Positions 36,044-45,403 of a stretch of 64,000 bases of DNA are shown in pieces. Origin of the DNA: Planococcus lenghuensis (GTDB lineage Bacteria > Bacillota > Bacilli > Bacillales_A > Planococcaceae). The stretch covers positions 248,001 to 312,000 of the forward strand of contig NZ_CP019641.1 of the NCBI RefSeq assembly GCF_001999905.1, given 5' to 3'. The notes under the pieces are model-generated. The model had not been told where the DNA came from and did no database searches. It saw nothing but the letters and a program-made list of their open reading frames with translations. The translations under genes were made by a program, and so were the position numbers. How positions within the stretch are numbered: position 1 is the first letter of the stretch; each line of letters opens with the position of its first letter.

Positions 36044-36074
36044 TAAAAATGAAGTTCCCTCTCAGGAACTTCAT
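36044..36074 (-). terminator. Terminator of the acidic protein/sortase operon
   Basis: Minus-strand ATGAAGTTCC and GGAACTTCAT pair perfectly (10 bp) around a 6-nt loop and are followed by TTTTTAAT. It overlaps the sortase stop codon. The same stem sequence occurs in the terminator at 56.4 kb. Confidence 0.82.
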
Positions 36075-36751
36075 ACTTCATTTACTTTGTTCGTGTTGGA
36101 GTTGACCAACTCGGCAACCAGCACATAACGTTTAGGAGCGTCACCAATGAAACCAAACGGATAACAAGTCGTCAGTGTCAGTGTGGCTTCATCTTTTTGG
36201 ACGATTACCGTTTTATCCATGTCATCTACAATCCGAACAGTATGCACTTTATACGTAAACTCACCCGCTTCTGTCCGGACAATGAGGAGGTCACCCTCTC
36301 CTACCTTACCGAGTTCGCGGAAAACGGTACCGCGGTGTCCGGAAAGCACGGAGTTATTCCCCATCCCTGGGAGAACACTTTCTGCATAGTGTCCGACGCC
36401 TTTTGCCAGTTCATCCGGATCCGCACCATGGAATACTGGCATAGCTGCCTTTAGTTTCGGGATGATCAGTTCGCCAAATTCTTCTCCTTCTTCAGGGAAA
36501 GTGGAATAAAGAGGATCAAAATCTCGATCTGCCGCAACTTTCTGGGCAGGTAATTCACCCGTTTCCTCTCCTGCTGTGCTTACAAATTCCGAAGCCTCAA
36601 TGTCCCGGTTGTCGACTGCATGATAACCTTGCGAAAAATTCAGGAGATTATATCCGCCAAAACCAACACCAAGCACCATCAGCGGGACAGATAAAGAGGA
36701 AAGAACCATACGTTTCCGCATGGCTCTTCCGGTTTTTCTGTGCCTACTCAT
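36071..36751 (-). CDS. Class D sortase, partner of the acidic surface protein
   Basis: A 226-residue membrane-anchored transpeptidase, second of its class in the window. The N-terminus is basic followed by a hydrophobic anchor (MVLSSLSVPLMVLGVGFGGY). The catalytic His is in VLSGHRGTVF, the Cys in TLTLTTCYPFGFIGDAPKRY and the Arg in PKRYVLVAEL. Its start shares the A of the upstream protein's stop codon, so the two are translationally coupled. The upstream protein carries an MPDTATN sorting signal and is the likely substrate. Confidence 0.92.
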   Translation of the reverse strand: MSRHRKTGRAMRKRMVLSSLSVPLMVLGVGFGGYNLLNFSQGYHAVDNRDIEASEFVSTAGEETGELPAQKVAADRDFDPLYSTFPEEGEEFGELIIPKLKAAMPVFHGADPDELAKGVGHYAESVLPGMGNNSVLSGHRGTVFRELGKVGEGDLLIVRTEAGEFTYKVHTVRIVDDMDKTVIVQKDEATLTLTTCYPFGFIGDAPKRYVLVAELVNSNTNKVNEV

Positions 36752-38226
36752 TATTGTTCACCTTCACGTCTTCTTGATACGAAGAAAGCGGCAGCACCCA
36801 GAAGTGCAATCCCAGTACCAATCAGGGCGTTCTGAACGGCGTTTGTGGCTGTATCCGGCATTTCTTCGCCTTCCACTTCATTCACGACCGTGAAGTCGGC
36901 ATCTTCAAGTGCCCATTCCAAATCGGCAACGAATACGAAATCGTCTTCCGTATAGCCATTATCTTCAAGGAATGTATTGAAGTCGTCTTCTGTCAGGTCA
37001 TATTCATACAGTGTCGCTGACAGTGTTTCATCGTCAAGCAATGGGCCAACGGTGGCTTCAAGTTCCGCAAAATCAGTGAAGTCCGCGAGTTCCATGTCGT
37101 AATTATCCATCAAGTACGTGTTGAAGTCATCTTCGGTCCAGCCGAACGGTGTCAGGTACATCTCTTCCACTATCGCCATGTCGAGACCTTCTTCGATCAC
37201 TTCACCGTCTTTGGTTGTTTCTTCTTCGACGACTTCTTCATCGGTGGCTTCTCCGTCCGTGCCGTTTTCATCGTCTTCCCCATTGATGTCGCTGTAGCCA
37301 GCGGCTACAAGTTCATCTTCAAGGTCTGCATAGAAGTTGATGGCGTCCGGATCTTCAATGCCGTTCAGGAATTCCTCCGTCTCCGCTGCATCCAGTCCAT
37401 ATTCGTCCATGAGGCCAACAACGCCTGCGTCATCAACGGTGCCATCTTCGACATCCGTGATCAGTTCATTGACATCAATGAACGGGCCGACGGTCGTTTC
37501 GAGCACATCGAAGCTTTCAAAGTCCGCGATGCCCATGTCGTATTCGTCCATCAGGTAGTCATCGAATTCTGCTGCTGTCCAGCCAAGCGGTGTCAGGTAC
37601 GTGTCTTCGAGCAGTACCGGGTCGACTTCACCGTAGTCGAACGCGTCTTCTTCGCTCGTTGCCGCGACTTCTTCATCGTCCACGACTTCATCTTCCTCTT
37701 CACTTTCGACGACATCGTCATCGAAGACTTCCGCGTCGGCGACTTCATCGTCGATGGCGGTCTCTTCATCCACTACTGGCTCGTCTTCAATCGCTTCTTC
37801 TTCAGTAGTCACTTCCGTGAAACCTTCCTCTTCCAGGACGTTTTCCAGGTCACCGACGAAATGGATATTTTCCAGACCGTCATATTCCTGCAGAATCGTT
37901 GCCAGTTCATCGCCGGAGATGTTATAGCGTTCCATCGCTTCCACGATATTCATATCTTCCGAGTCACCTGTCATCCAGGCATTGATGTCAATCGGCTCCC
38001 CGAGTTCCTCGAACAGCTCATCGTTCGATCCATAAGCCGTCAGGTCGGTTCCAAAATTATCACCCAGGTACATGTTCCAGTCATCTTCGGTCCAGTCGGC
38101 TGTCGCCGGGTACGTTTCATCCAGGGCTTCAAGGTCTACTTCAGCACTTACAGCAAATGGAGCTGCTCCAAATGCCAGCGTCGTCGCCAAAGCTGTCGGT
38201 AGAATTTTGTTCGTTCGCTTACTCAT
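36751..38226 (-). CDS. Acidic repeat surface protein with class D sorting signal
   Basis: A 491-residue secreted, very acidic protein. A signal peptide (to about AVSAEV) is followed by three related units containing patterns like LTPLGWTAAEFDDYLMDEYDMGIADF and FNTFLEDNGY, separated by Glu/Asp/Val-rich low-complexity linkers. The C-terminus has MPDTATN, a hydrophobic helix and SRRREGEQ. I recall a described family of processed acidic surface proteins always paired with a class D sortase, and this fits it. The acidic units may bind cations or act as a wall-linked charge layer, which is inference. A tandem 15-bp repeat lies in its leader. Confidence 0.87.
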   Translation of the reverse strand: MSKRTNKILPTALATTLAFGAAPFAVSAEVDLEALDETYPATADWTEDDWNMYLGDNFGTDLTAYGSNDELFEELGEPIDINAWMTGDSEDMNIVEAMERYNISGDELATILQEYDGLENIHFVGDLENVLEEEGFTEVTTEEEAIEDEPVVDEETAIDDEVADAEVFDDDVVESEEEDEVVDDEEVAATSEEDAFDYGEVDPVLLEDTYLTPLGWTAAEFDDYLMDEYDMGIADFESFDVLETTVGPFIDVNELITDVEDGTVDDAGVVGLMDEYGLDAAETEEFLNGIEDPDAINFYADLEDELVAAGYSDINGEDDENGTDGEATDEEVVEEETTKDGEVIEEGLDMAIVEEMYLTPFGWTEDDFNTYLMDNYDMELADFTDFAELEATVGPLLDDETLSATLYEYDLTEDDFNTFLEDNGYTEDDFVFVADLEWALEDADFTVVNEVEGEEMPDTATNAVQNALIGTGIALLGAAAFFVSRRREGEQ

Positions 38227-38244
38227 TTTGTATTCAGCTCCTTT

Positions 38245-38289
38245 AGAATTATTTTCATAAGAATTATTTTCATAGATTTATTTTCACAA
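38245..38289 (-). repeat. 15-bp tandem repeat in the leader of the acidic protein gene
   Basis: Two exact 15-bp units (AGAATTATTTTCATA at 38245-38259 and 38260-38274) and a third degenerate unit (38275-38289) lie directly upstream of the ribosome-binding site AAAGGAG. They could be an operator, an mRNA element or a slippage-prone repeat. Confidence 0.8.
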
Positions 38290-38593
38290 TAAATCCATCT
38301 TCTTCACGAATTGTTGTTTTTTTGTTATAACTGTCACATTACTTGTATAGACGTTATGGAACATTGTTAAACATGGGATTATTAGTAGGTACATTGGCTT
38401 GTATAACAAATAGAAGCGTGTTATTTAGAAGCAGTAAACGCTTAACTTAGATAACTCTTACGCTCGTTTGGGGACGCTGCTTTTTGATAGTATCGGGGAT
38501 AAGGAAACCAAAAACGGAAAGGGCATTGAAGGAGAGGACGGAAAGCTTTACGGAAGAATTGTTTTTTCAGTTATATAAGTTGAGTTAAAGAAT

Positions 38594-39124
38594 TTACATT
38601 CTGACACACAACCGGTCAATTACTTCTTCCCGGCGCTGATCCACGTCCTTGAGGAAGGCTCGGACAGCGAGCGTGATTTTCTGAACCGTGCCAAAAAAGA
38701 CATTATGGATGACGGCTTCCTTCAGCCATTTCCATACACCTTCCATCAGATTGAGCTGCGGACTGTAAGGCGGCAGGAAGACGAGTTCCAACCGATCACG
38801 GTTTTCTTCCAGGAAGGGCTGAATCAACTTGGCATGATGAATCCGGGCGTTATCCAGAATCATGACAAGTTTACCCGTTGGGTAAGCGGTCAGAAGCTTC
38901 TCGAGGAAGCGCAGGAAGGTTCCGGCATCATAGCGCTCTTCTTCTGTGCAGATAATCTCGCCGGTCTCATAATCCAACGTGCCAATCAGCTTGACGCCTT
39001 TGTGCTGGCCGAATGTCGGAATCATCCGCTGTTGTCCGCGCAGGAACCAGGTGGACCCGATCGCCTGATAGTCACGGATCATGGATTCATCCTCAAACAG
39101 CAGACGGTCGATTTTGCCATCCAT
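38594..39124 (-). CDS. IS630 transposase, catalytic frame (type A)
   Basis: 176 residues with the full DDE set, differing from copy 1 at EERYDAG (copy 1 EERYGAG). Overlapping TGATG start as in the other copies. Confidence 0.92.
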   Translation of the reverse strand: MDGKIDRLLFEDESMIRDYQAIGSTWFLRGQQRMIPTFGQHKGVKLIGTLDYETGEIICTEEERYDAGTFLRFLEKLLTAYPTGKLVMILDNARIHHAKLIQPFLEENRDRLELVFLPPYSPQLNLMEGVWKWLKEAVIHNVFFGTVQKITLAVRAFLKDVDQRREEVIDRLCVRM

Positions 39125-39639
39125 CAGTTTTTTTTAAGATCGGGGAACGTCTTGTCCCGGAACTCCGCCTGCTTTTCAGGATCTGCTTTCTTCAGCGTAT
39201 ACGTCGGACGGGTGAAGCTGAGGCCGAGGGAGTCGAATAGCTGGGAGAGCCCTTTCGGCGAGTAGGTCTCTCCCCATTTTCGCTCGATCAGTTCGACTGC
39301 GAGGCCGAGTGTCCAATTGGCGCGTGCCGGAAACCCGACATCCGCCGGTGTCTGATGGGCGATGATGTCCTGCAGTTCCTGCCGCTGTTCAGCTGTCAGT
39401 TTGGGCGGTCTTCCGGTGGATGTGCCGCGTTGGAGGCCGGCGAGTCCACCTTTCTTGTAAGCGGCCATGTAACTCCCGACTGTATGTTCAGTGCGACCGA
39501 TGATGGCAGCGGCCTCTTTCTGGGTCTTGCCTTCCAGGACAAGTCGGACTGCCTGATACCGCTCGAACATCCGGCGCTCCTGTTCACTGTTCATCACTGT
39601 CTGCAGTTCTTGAATTTCCGCTTCCCGGTTCATGGCCAA
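39124..39639 (-). CDS. IS630 transposase, N-terminal frame (type A)
   Basis: 171 residues, differing from copy 1 at one visible site (QELQDII instead of QELRDII). It ends at the same A8 run, with the catalytic frame following. Confidence 0.92.
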   Translation of the reverse strand: MAMNREAEIQELQTVMNSEQERRMFERYQAVRLVLEGKTQKEAAAIIGRTEHTVGSYMAAYKKGGLAGLQRGTSTGRPPKLTAEQRQELQDIIAHQTPADVGFPARANWTLGLAVELIERKWGETYSPKGLSQLFDSLGLSFTRPTYTLKKADPEKQAEFRDKTFPDLKKN

Positions 39640-39751
39640 TCCTTCCTTTCACGTGTTTTTTTTAGTGTACACGTAGAGGGAGGGAATGAAAATAATTTAT
39701 CTCATCTTATATAGTACTTTAATTTAAATTTCGTCAAATTCAGGAAGAATT

Positions 39752-39779
39752 CACGCAGGAGTCGAGCGCCAGCACTCCA
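39752..39779. repeat. Fragment of a Bacillales-type palindromic repeat
   Basis: CGCAGGAGTCGAGCGCC followed by AGCACTCCAA resembles one edge of the larger repeat at 61.45 kb (CCGCAGGAGTCTCGC). Only this short edge remains. Confidence 0.4.
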
Positions 39780-39879
39780 AAGAACCAAAAATATGGAATT
39801 AGAGAAAAGGGCATGTACAGTTATAGAAATTATCAAACCGTCAAAAAAACTGAAGCAATAAGACGCTCCAGCATTTGGG

Positions 39880-40152
39880 TCATCGAATAGAGTTCAATTC
39901 GAGTTCTTCGTTGATTTTCACTAGTAGTTCTTCAGGAGTGTCAGCTTCCACCACTTCTTCGTTAACTAAAGCATATAATGTACATGCACATAGTTCACAA
40001 TGGGAGTTACAGCCGGTCTGAAGCAGTTCGATGTCGTCGCGTTCACTTAATTGCTCGTACACTTCTTCGCTGCCCTGCGAAAGATTTGTCATACAAAACT
40101 CCACTTGGTCCGCCAGAAACACTTCTTTTTTTCGAAAAAGGTTTTTTAACAT
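39880..40152 (-). CDS. YuzB-family (DUF1450) protein
   Basis: A 90-residue protein with VEFCMTNLSQGSEEVYEQL, then GCNSHCELCACTLYALVNEEVV and DTPEELLVKI. The pattern matches Bacillus YuzB (VEFC...GC..YC..C...FALVNGE...TPEEL), whose function is unknown; the cysteines suggest metal or redox chemistry. The start at 40152 is chosen because GGAGG lies 8 nt upstream; 40161 would leave no spacing. It stands alone between IS elements. Confidence 0.87.
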   Translation of the reverse strand: MLKNLFRKKEVFLADQVEFCMTNLSQGSEEVYEQLSERDDIELLQTGCNSHCELCACTLYALVNEEVVEADTPEELLVKINEELELNSIR

Positions 40153-40317
40153 TCTGTTCATCCTCCATCTATTTCACAGTGTAAGAGAAAGGAAGGAGTG
40201 GAACAAGTAAGGAACTTCAAGCTTTTGTGACGATATCGAGGCAGTCCTTATAAAACGGTTGAAGAAGATGCTCAAGGTATCCCAATTAGAGAATGTATAT
40301 AAGTTGAGTTAAAGAAT

Positions 40318-40917
40318 TTACAATCTGACGCACAGCCGGTCAATCACTTCTGCCCGGCGCTGATCCACGTCCTTGAGGAAAGTGCGGACAGCGAGTTTAA
40401 TCTTCCGGGCACTGCCGAAAAAGACGTTGTGGATGACAGCTGCCTTCAGCCACTTCCACACGCCCTCCATCAGATTCAATTGCGGACTGTAGGGCGGCAG
40501 GAAGACGAGTTCCAAGCGGTTGCGGTGTTCGTCCAGGAATGGCTGAATCAGCTTGGCATGGTGGATCCGGGCGTTATCCAGAACCATGACGATTTTACCC
40601 GTTGGGTAGACAGTCAGAAGTTTCTGGAGGAAATGCAGGAACGTTTTGGCATCATACTGTTCTTCTTCGATACAGAAAATTTCACCGGTCTCGTAGTCCA
40701 GCGTGCCAATCAGCTTGACGCCCTTGTGCTGGCCGAATGTCGGAATGATCCGCTGTTTTCCACGCAAGAACCAGGTGCGGCCGCTGTCGTCATCGGCCTC
40801 TTTCCGGGTTTTGCCTTCAAGGACCAGCTTGACCGCCTGGAACCGTTCAAACATCCGGCGTTCCTTTTCCGTGTTCATAGCTGTCTGCAGTTCCTGGATT
40901 TCCGCTTTCCGGTTCAT
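40318..40917 (-). pseudogene. IS630 transposase with internal deletion
   Basis: 199 residues. The first 40 residues match the N-terminus of type A up to EGKTRKEADDDSGR and then jump to TWFLRGKQRIIPTFGQ in the catalytic part. About 150 residues, including most of the DNA-binding domain, the A8 frameshift site and the first catalytic Asp, are missing. The deletion happens to be in frame. It cannot be a working transposase. Confidence 0.9.
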
Positions 40918-40963
40918 GGCGGACCATTCCTTTCAGGCGTTTTTTTCAGTATACAATGCAGAT

Positions 40964-42354
40964 CACTAGTGTTGCATTAATTTATCCGGAACATTAGAAA
41001 TTCATCAAACCTTCGAAAATCGGTCAAATCCAAAAGAAAAAGTCCTTCATAATGGAAAGCACAGGTAGTTCCTGTCCAAATCCACTAAAAAGGACTCACG
41101 CATGGACAAGAATACTAAAAAAACCGCATTTGGTAAATGGGTTTCCCCCATAAATTTTGAGAAATTCAACGAAATTGTGAAGGATCATCGACAGGATCGC
41201 TATACAAAAAAACTGACGACGCAGGCGTATCCGCTTTTGATGTTGCACGCCCAATTGATGAAAGCGGATAGCCTTCATGCGCTGGAAGCTGCTTTGGCCA
41301 ATACCGACCTCCAGCGGGCTGCCGGCGTTAAATCCATCAGTGTTTCCCAGCTGTCGAGAAAAAACAACAATCTGGACCCTGTGATTCTTTCGAATCTCTT
41401 CCTGCAGCTTGTGAGCCTGATCAACGGAAAGAAGACGCCATCCCCCAACGGGATGTCATCGACTCTTCCACGCTTCCCCTAAACGTCAACCACTTTAAAT
41501 GGGCGAAGTTCCGGAAGACCAAATCGGGCGTCAAATTACATCTGCGCCTGGTATTCGACGAGCAGGGTGCTCATTATCCCGACAAGGAAATCATCACGAA
41601 CGCCAAGGAATCCGACCGCAGCCAGCTGGAAGTGCTCGTTGACGACAAGGAAGCCATGTATGTCTTCGACCGGGGCTATATGGATTACGGCCGCTTTGAC
41701 GCGTTCACAGACGCCGGCCTCTTTTTTGTCAGTCGGCTAAAGAGAAATTCCGTCGTACGTCCAGTAGAAAGATTTGCACTTGCGTTTGTTGTGATACCAT
41801 TTCAGATACGATGGCCTTTATCGGAAACGCGACAAATTGTACGGAAAACGTCTTTCGGATTGTGGTCATACCGGATGGCAAAGGCGGGGAATTGCGCCTT
41901 GTCACCAACCGTTTCGACTTATCTCCAGCGGAAATCAGTGACATCTATCGGTCACGGTGGGCCATCGAATTGTTCTTCAAATGGCTCAAGCAGCACGTGA
42001 AGATCAAGCATTTTTACGGACAAAGCGAAAATGCCGTAAAAAACCAGATCTACCTGGCCTTGATCGCCTACTGCCTAAACGTGTTGATCCAATTGGAGAC
42101 AGAAAGCAAAAAGTCGGTTCTGCTCATCACGCGCCTGTTAACGGCGAAGATCTGGAAGAACGCCAGAGATTGGATTCGCCGGATTGAAGGAACATCGGTT
42201 CCGTAAAACGAATGGCCGGTTCCCGTTTCTCTTGGTTATTTGCATAAAATTACCAAATGGATAGTGCTACCTTTATTCAGGCATTTTCTTTTTTGGCGAA
42301 AATGATTCAAAATATTTCGATCGATTGTTCTTCTGCTTTTATGCAACACTAGTG
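40964..42354 (+). mobile_element. IS4-like element (1391 bp) nested in IS630
   Basis: Ends CACTAGTGTTGCAT and, read inward from the right, CACTAGTGTTGCATAA form a perfect terminal repeat of at least 14 bp. A perfect 9-bp target duplication AATGCAGAT lies at 40955-40963 and 42355-42363. It is unrelated in sequence to the 1259-bp IS4 element. Confidence 0.94.
41102..42206 (+). pseudogene. IS4-like transposase (DUF4372/DDE type), frameshifted
   Basis: The N-terminal domain (FGKWVSPINFEKFNEIVKDH, RYTKKLTTQAYPLLMLHAQL) is in one frame to about 41435, then the frame changes to DVIDSSTLPLNVNHFKWAKF and YVFDRGYMDYGRFD, and changes again near 41755 to NATNCTENVFRIVVIPDG and YRSRWAIELFFKWLKQHVKIK. The DDE motifs are all recognisable but lie in three frames, so it is dead despite intact ends and target duplication. 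Confidence 0.9.
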
Positions 42355-42508
42355 AATGCAGATGAAAAAATGAAAAATGTTTATCTCAACTTATATACTC
42401 ATGCGAGGTTCATTTCAAGAACAGGCATCAAGAGTCGACAATTAATTCGTTCTGGGTGCAACCGATACCTGCTTATGTTCCACGGCTTCCCGGCAACATC
42501 TGGTCGAG

Positions 42509-42728
42509 CATTTGTTCGTCCCCCTCATTGAGTCGTTCAACAAGAGATCAAGAAATACAGCCGGCGCAAGGAGCAGTTTCAGAACACGGGTTCTCTGGAC
42601 TGCTTCCTGTTGTCCTAGTTTAACGCTGATAATCGGATGTAGGTCGCGAGCTGCCTCTGCGGCTTTCATTCCGCGTGCGCTGAATTGGCAGCCATGTTCA
42701 AGTAGACAGAGCCGTCGACAGCTTAATG
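42509..42728 (+). pseudogene. IS256 transposase, 3' remnant
   Basis: A short divergent piece of an IS256-type transposase end. LIESFNKR, then SRNTAGARSSF and CSSRQSRRQLN parallel the two reading frames of copy 2 around NLIESFNKEIKKYS and its terminus. It has shifts and stops and no element ends. Confidence 0.75.
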
Positions 42729-42829
42729 AATTCCGTACTTGAAATTGGCTGGAATTGCTCTTTAGTTTAAGAAGCTAATCAGTTTCTACTTAGCATGGCC
42801 AGAGATCAGGGCTTCCCTGTTTGTTTCTG

Positions 42830-43894
42830 CTATTTCTTTTGTTCTGGACGCAACGGCTTGCTCAATGACTTCATGGGTAATATAGCTTTATTTAAAAGAG
42901 GGATTGCAATTTTTCCTTCAATGAAAGGCTTCGTTAGAAAAACAATTTGGTTGGAACTGACAAGGAATACAATGACCACCCAAATAACAGGAATGGCAAA
43001 AAGCGTCCAAGCGTTCAACTCATGAGAAAATAGGCCCAATGCATAAAAAATCTTCATAACGAATAGATGAAGGATATAAATATAAGCAGTGCGTCTTCCT
43101 AGATGCGTAAAAAAGGTCTGATTCTTGGGCATCCAGGGCAAAAAAGAAAGTATTCCTAAGAACATAATGACATAAAAGACCAGTCGGACAACCGCCCCTT
43201 CCATAGCAGAATCACCGATTTCTATATAGGAATACTTAGCCAGAAGGGCATTACGTGCATCATAGAAAGGAAAAGAGAAGAGAAGAAGCCAGCTGCCTGC
43301 CATACTAAGCAGAGCCACGATTTTAGCTCGTCTTCTCTTGAGCCACTCGAAGTTTTCCGGCGTCGAATAGTGGCCCATCAAAAATAGCGGGAAGAACACA
43401 AAGGTTCTAGAAATGCTTAAAAAGTGCCCTGCTTGTTCAATCCACCCAATTCCTATCGCAATTACGAAGGAGACCAGGATAGGGCGCTTTAACTTGGTAA
43501 AGAAAAAAAGCAAAACATTCCAAGTAAACAAGCTTAGCAGAAACCACATTCCATAACTTGGAGACAACAAGTCCACGACTAGCGTTCCTGAGCCAATCGC
43601 ATCCATCCCTGAATAGAAGGTTTGGAATAGTAGATAGGGAATTAAAATGGTGAGAAAGGCCTGTCTTTTAAATCTGTTTTTGTCCTGATAAAACCGCTTC
43701 GTAAAATAACCAGTAAGCAAAATAAGGGCAGGCATGCGAAAAGAAGCAAGAAAGTTATTTGCAAAAAAGATCAGGTCGTTTTGGTCACGGAAAGGACTGA
43801 TTAGGTGGCCAAGCACTACCAGGGCAACAAGAATGAAGCGTGCGTTATCAAAAAACGGATCCCTTCTTCTCTCGGTGATCGGTTGGCTTTGCAT
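42830..43894 (-). CDS. Acyltransferase-3 family membrane protein
   Basis: A 354-residue integral membrane protein with about ten hydrophobic segments. The N-terminal DPFFDNARFILVALVVLGHLI holds the conserved Arg and His of acyltransferase 3 proteins, which O-acetylate or otherwise acylate cell-surface polymers. The start at 43894 has AGAGGT about 11 nt upstream; that sequence is part of the target duplication of the IS4 copy inserted directly upstream, so native promoter sequences have been displaced. The substrate is unknown. Confidence 0.82.
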   Translation of the reverse strand: MQSQPITERRRDPFFDNARFILVALVVLGHLISPFRDQNDLIFFANNFLASFRMPALILLTGYFTKRFYQDKNRFKRQAFLTILIPYLLFQTFYSGMDAIGSGTLVVDLLSPSYGMWFLLSLFTWNVLLFFFTKLKRPILVSFVIAIGIGWIEQAGHFLSISRTFVFFPLFLMGHYSTPENFEWLKRRRAKIVALLSMAGSWLLLFSFPFYDARNALLAKYSYIEIGDSAMEGAVVRLVFYVIMFLGILSFLPWMPKNQTFFTHLGRRTAYIYILHLFVMKIFYALGLFSHELNAWTLFAIPVIWVVIVFLVSSNQIVFLTKPFIEGKIAIPLLNKAILPMKSLSKPLRPEQKK

Positions 43895-43913
43895 CAAAGG
43901 ATACACCTCTTTT

Positions 43914-45172
43914 CACGCCTGTTGATTACCCAAAATCATCCAGTTTCCAATTTATGAAGTAGCCAGGATGGTTCAAACTGTTTCGTTATCCCGACCCGCC
44001 ACTCGATCGGCAGGGCATCACAAAGAAGCAGGCGCTGAAAGCCGGCGAAGGACAGCGATTTGGCGTTCGGCTGCCGACCGCCTCGAATATGGAGCCACTT
44101 GAGGATGACATAGGCGATCAGTGCGGCGAATAACTGAGTGAAGACGGCATTCTCTGTGGCGCCGAACAGGACAGGCACATTTAGATTTTGTTTGATCCAG
44201 CGGAAAAAGGTTTCGATGGCCCAGCGCGCCTTGTACATGCCGGCGATCTCTTCCGCGGTCACATTCCGCAGCGATGTCGCCACGCTGATGACTTTTCCTT
44301 CATAGTCGGTGAACTGAACCACCCGGTGCCGCTTCTGGGTCTGGTGCCGGGGAGTTCCCAAGATACAGGTGAAATCTGCGGTCACGTTCGATTCCTTGTC
44401 GCGTATGCCTTTCAGCGATTTTTTTCGGTTCAGCTGAATATTGTCTTTCAGCCGGAAGACAAAATCCTGCTTGTTTCCTGCATACAGGTCCGCTTTCTCT
44501 ATCGAGAAATATGCCCGGTCACCGACCAGGATAAACCGTTTGTCTTCCAACTCTTTGCCGATCGGTCCGTCGTGCTTGAGGCCGGTCGTCTCTACGACCC
44601 GGAGGGGCATGCCCGTCTCATTGGAGAATCCGACATGCAGTTTGATGCCGGCGCGTTCACCGTGATAGAGCGCCCAGGGCAGGCGGGTCTTTCCGACCGT
44701 GATCGTCGTCGAGTCAATGGACAGAAGTGTTTTCGGCATGTTCAGGCTGCGGCGCGCCGCCCGGTTCAGTTTGCCGATGATGACATCAAGGATCCGTTTC
44801 ATGATGGCATAGTCAAGCGCCTTCAGGTGCTTGGAAAGTGACGAATGGTCAACAGCGACAAGTCCGCTGCCCGGCCCGACATCCGCTGCTTGACGGAGGC
44901 TTTTCCATTCATTCGCAGCGGCGCCCGCCAAGTACGAGATCACCGTCCCCACCGTGCATTTCCGGGCTGTGTCCTGATAATCGAATTCGGTTAAAATGGC
45001 CTGCAGCTCAGTCGCTGGAAGAAAATTTTGAATCAGTTTTTGGAACATGGTATTCTTGTTCATGAGAGATGCCTCTTTCCGTAAATGTTTGTGTGGTAAC
45101 TTACATTTTACTGAAAGCATCTCTCTTTTTGTTGCTTTTTTGATGGAAAAAACTAGTTAATCAACACGTCTG
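43914..45172 (-). mobile_element. IS4-family element (1259 bp), copy 3
   Basis: Reverse orientation. A perfect 9-bp duplication ACCTCTTTT lies at 43905-43913 and 45173-45181. One terminal base differs (CACGTCTG instead of CACGCCTG at the right). Inserted just upstream of the acyltransferase start. Confidence 0.96.
43936..45063 (-). CDS. IS4-family transposase
   Basis: A 375-residue intact transposase, nearly the same as copy 1 (GATENAVFTQ, LHIRGG), with MNKNTMFQ and SLRQAADV as private changes. Full DDE and YREK motifs. Confidence 0.94.
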   Translation of the reverse strand: MNKNTMFQKLIQNFLPATELQAILTEFDYQDTARKCTVGTVISYLAGAAANEWKSLRQAADVGPGSGLVAVDHSSLSKHLKALDYAIMKRILDVIIGKLNRAARRSLNMPKTLLSIDSTTITVGKTRLPWALYHGERAGIKLHVGFSNETGMPLRVVETTGLKHDGPIGKELEDKRFILVGDRAYFSIEKADLYAGNKQDFVFRLKDNIQLNRKKSLKGIRDKESNVTADFTCILGTPRHQTQKRHRVVQFTDYEGKVISVATSLRNVTAEEIAGMYKARWAIETFFRWIKQNLNVPVLFGATENAVFTQLFAALIAYVILKWLHIRGGRQPNAKSLSFAGFQRLLLCDALPIEWRVGITKQFEPSWLLHKLETG

Positions 45173-45403
45173 ACCTCTTTTCTTTCTTGAACGATAAATA
45201 AGCCAGCTGTTCATTGTTTCGTTTACTTGGTAGATGAGAGAATGTTCGCTGCTCAGTTTCATCTTGGCAGTTTCGAGCATTCCATTTTTTGGCCGAAGGA
45301 AAAGAAAAAGGGGTCGCCAACTTTACTTAGAAATAGGAATTCCTGCCTCGCTTGCCATACCTAGTGTGAGATTCCATTCCTGTTAGTTATCTCGTTTCGC
45401 TTT

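Larger units (their letters stand above)
38574..39711 (-). mobile_element. IS630-family element type A, copy 2
   Basis: 1138 bp with TA on both sides (38572-38573 and 39712-39713). Nearly identical to copy 1 at 29.3 kb. It lies about 350 bp upstream of the acidic surface protein gene, reading toward it, so read-through could affect that operon. Confidence 0.95.
40298..42395 (-). mobile_element. IS630-family element type A-like, copy 3, deleted and interrupted
   Basis: TA flanks are present (40296-40297 and 42396-42397) and both ends match type A (TATAAGTTGAGTTAAAG; CTCAACTTATA). Inside, the transposase gene has lost its middle, and a 1391-bp IS4-like element sits near the right end. Sequence divergence from copies 1 and 2 shows it is older. 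Confidence 0.9.

Noticed and set aside
38245-38289. CRISPR-like array
   Set aside because: The units are directly joined without spacers, only two are exact, and no cas genes are present.
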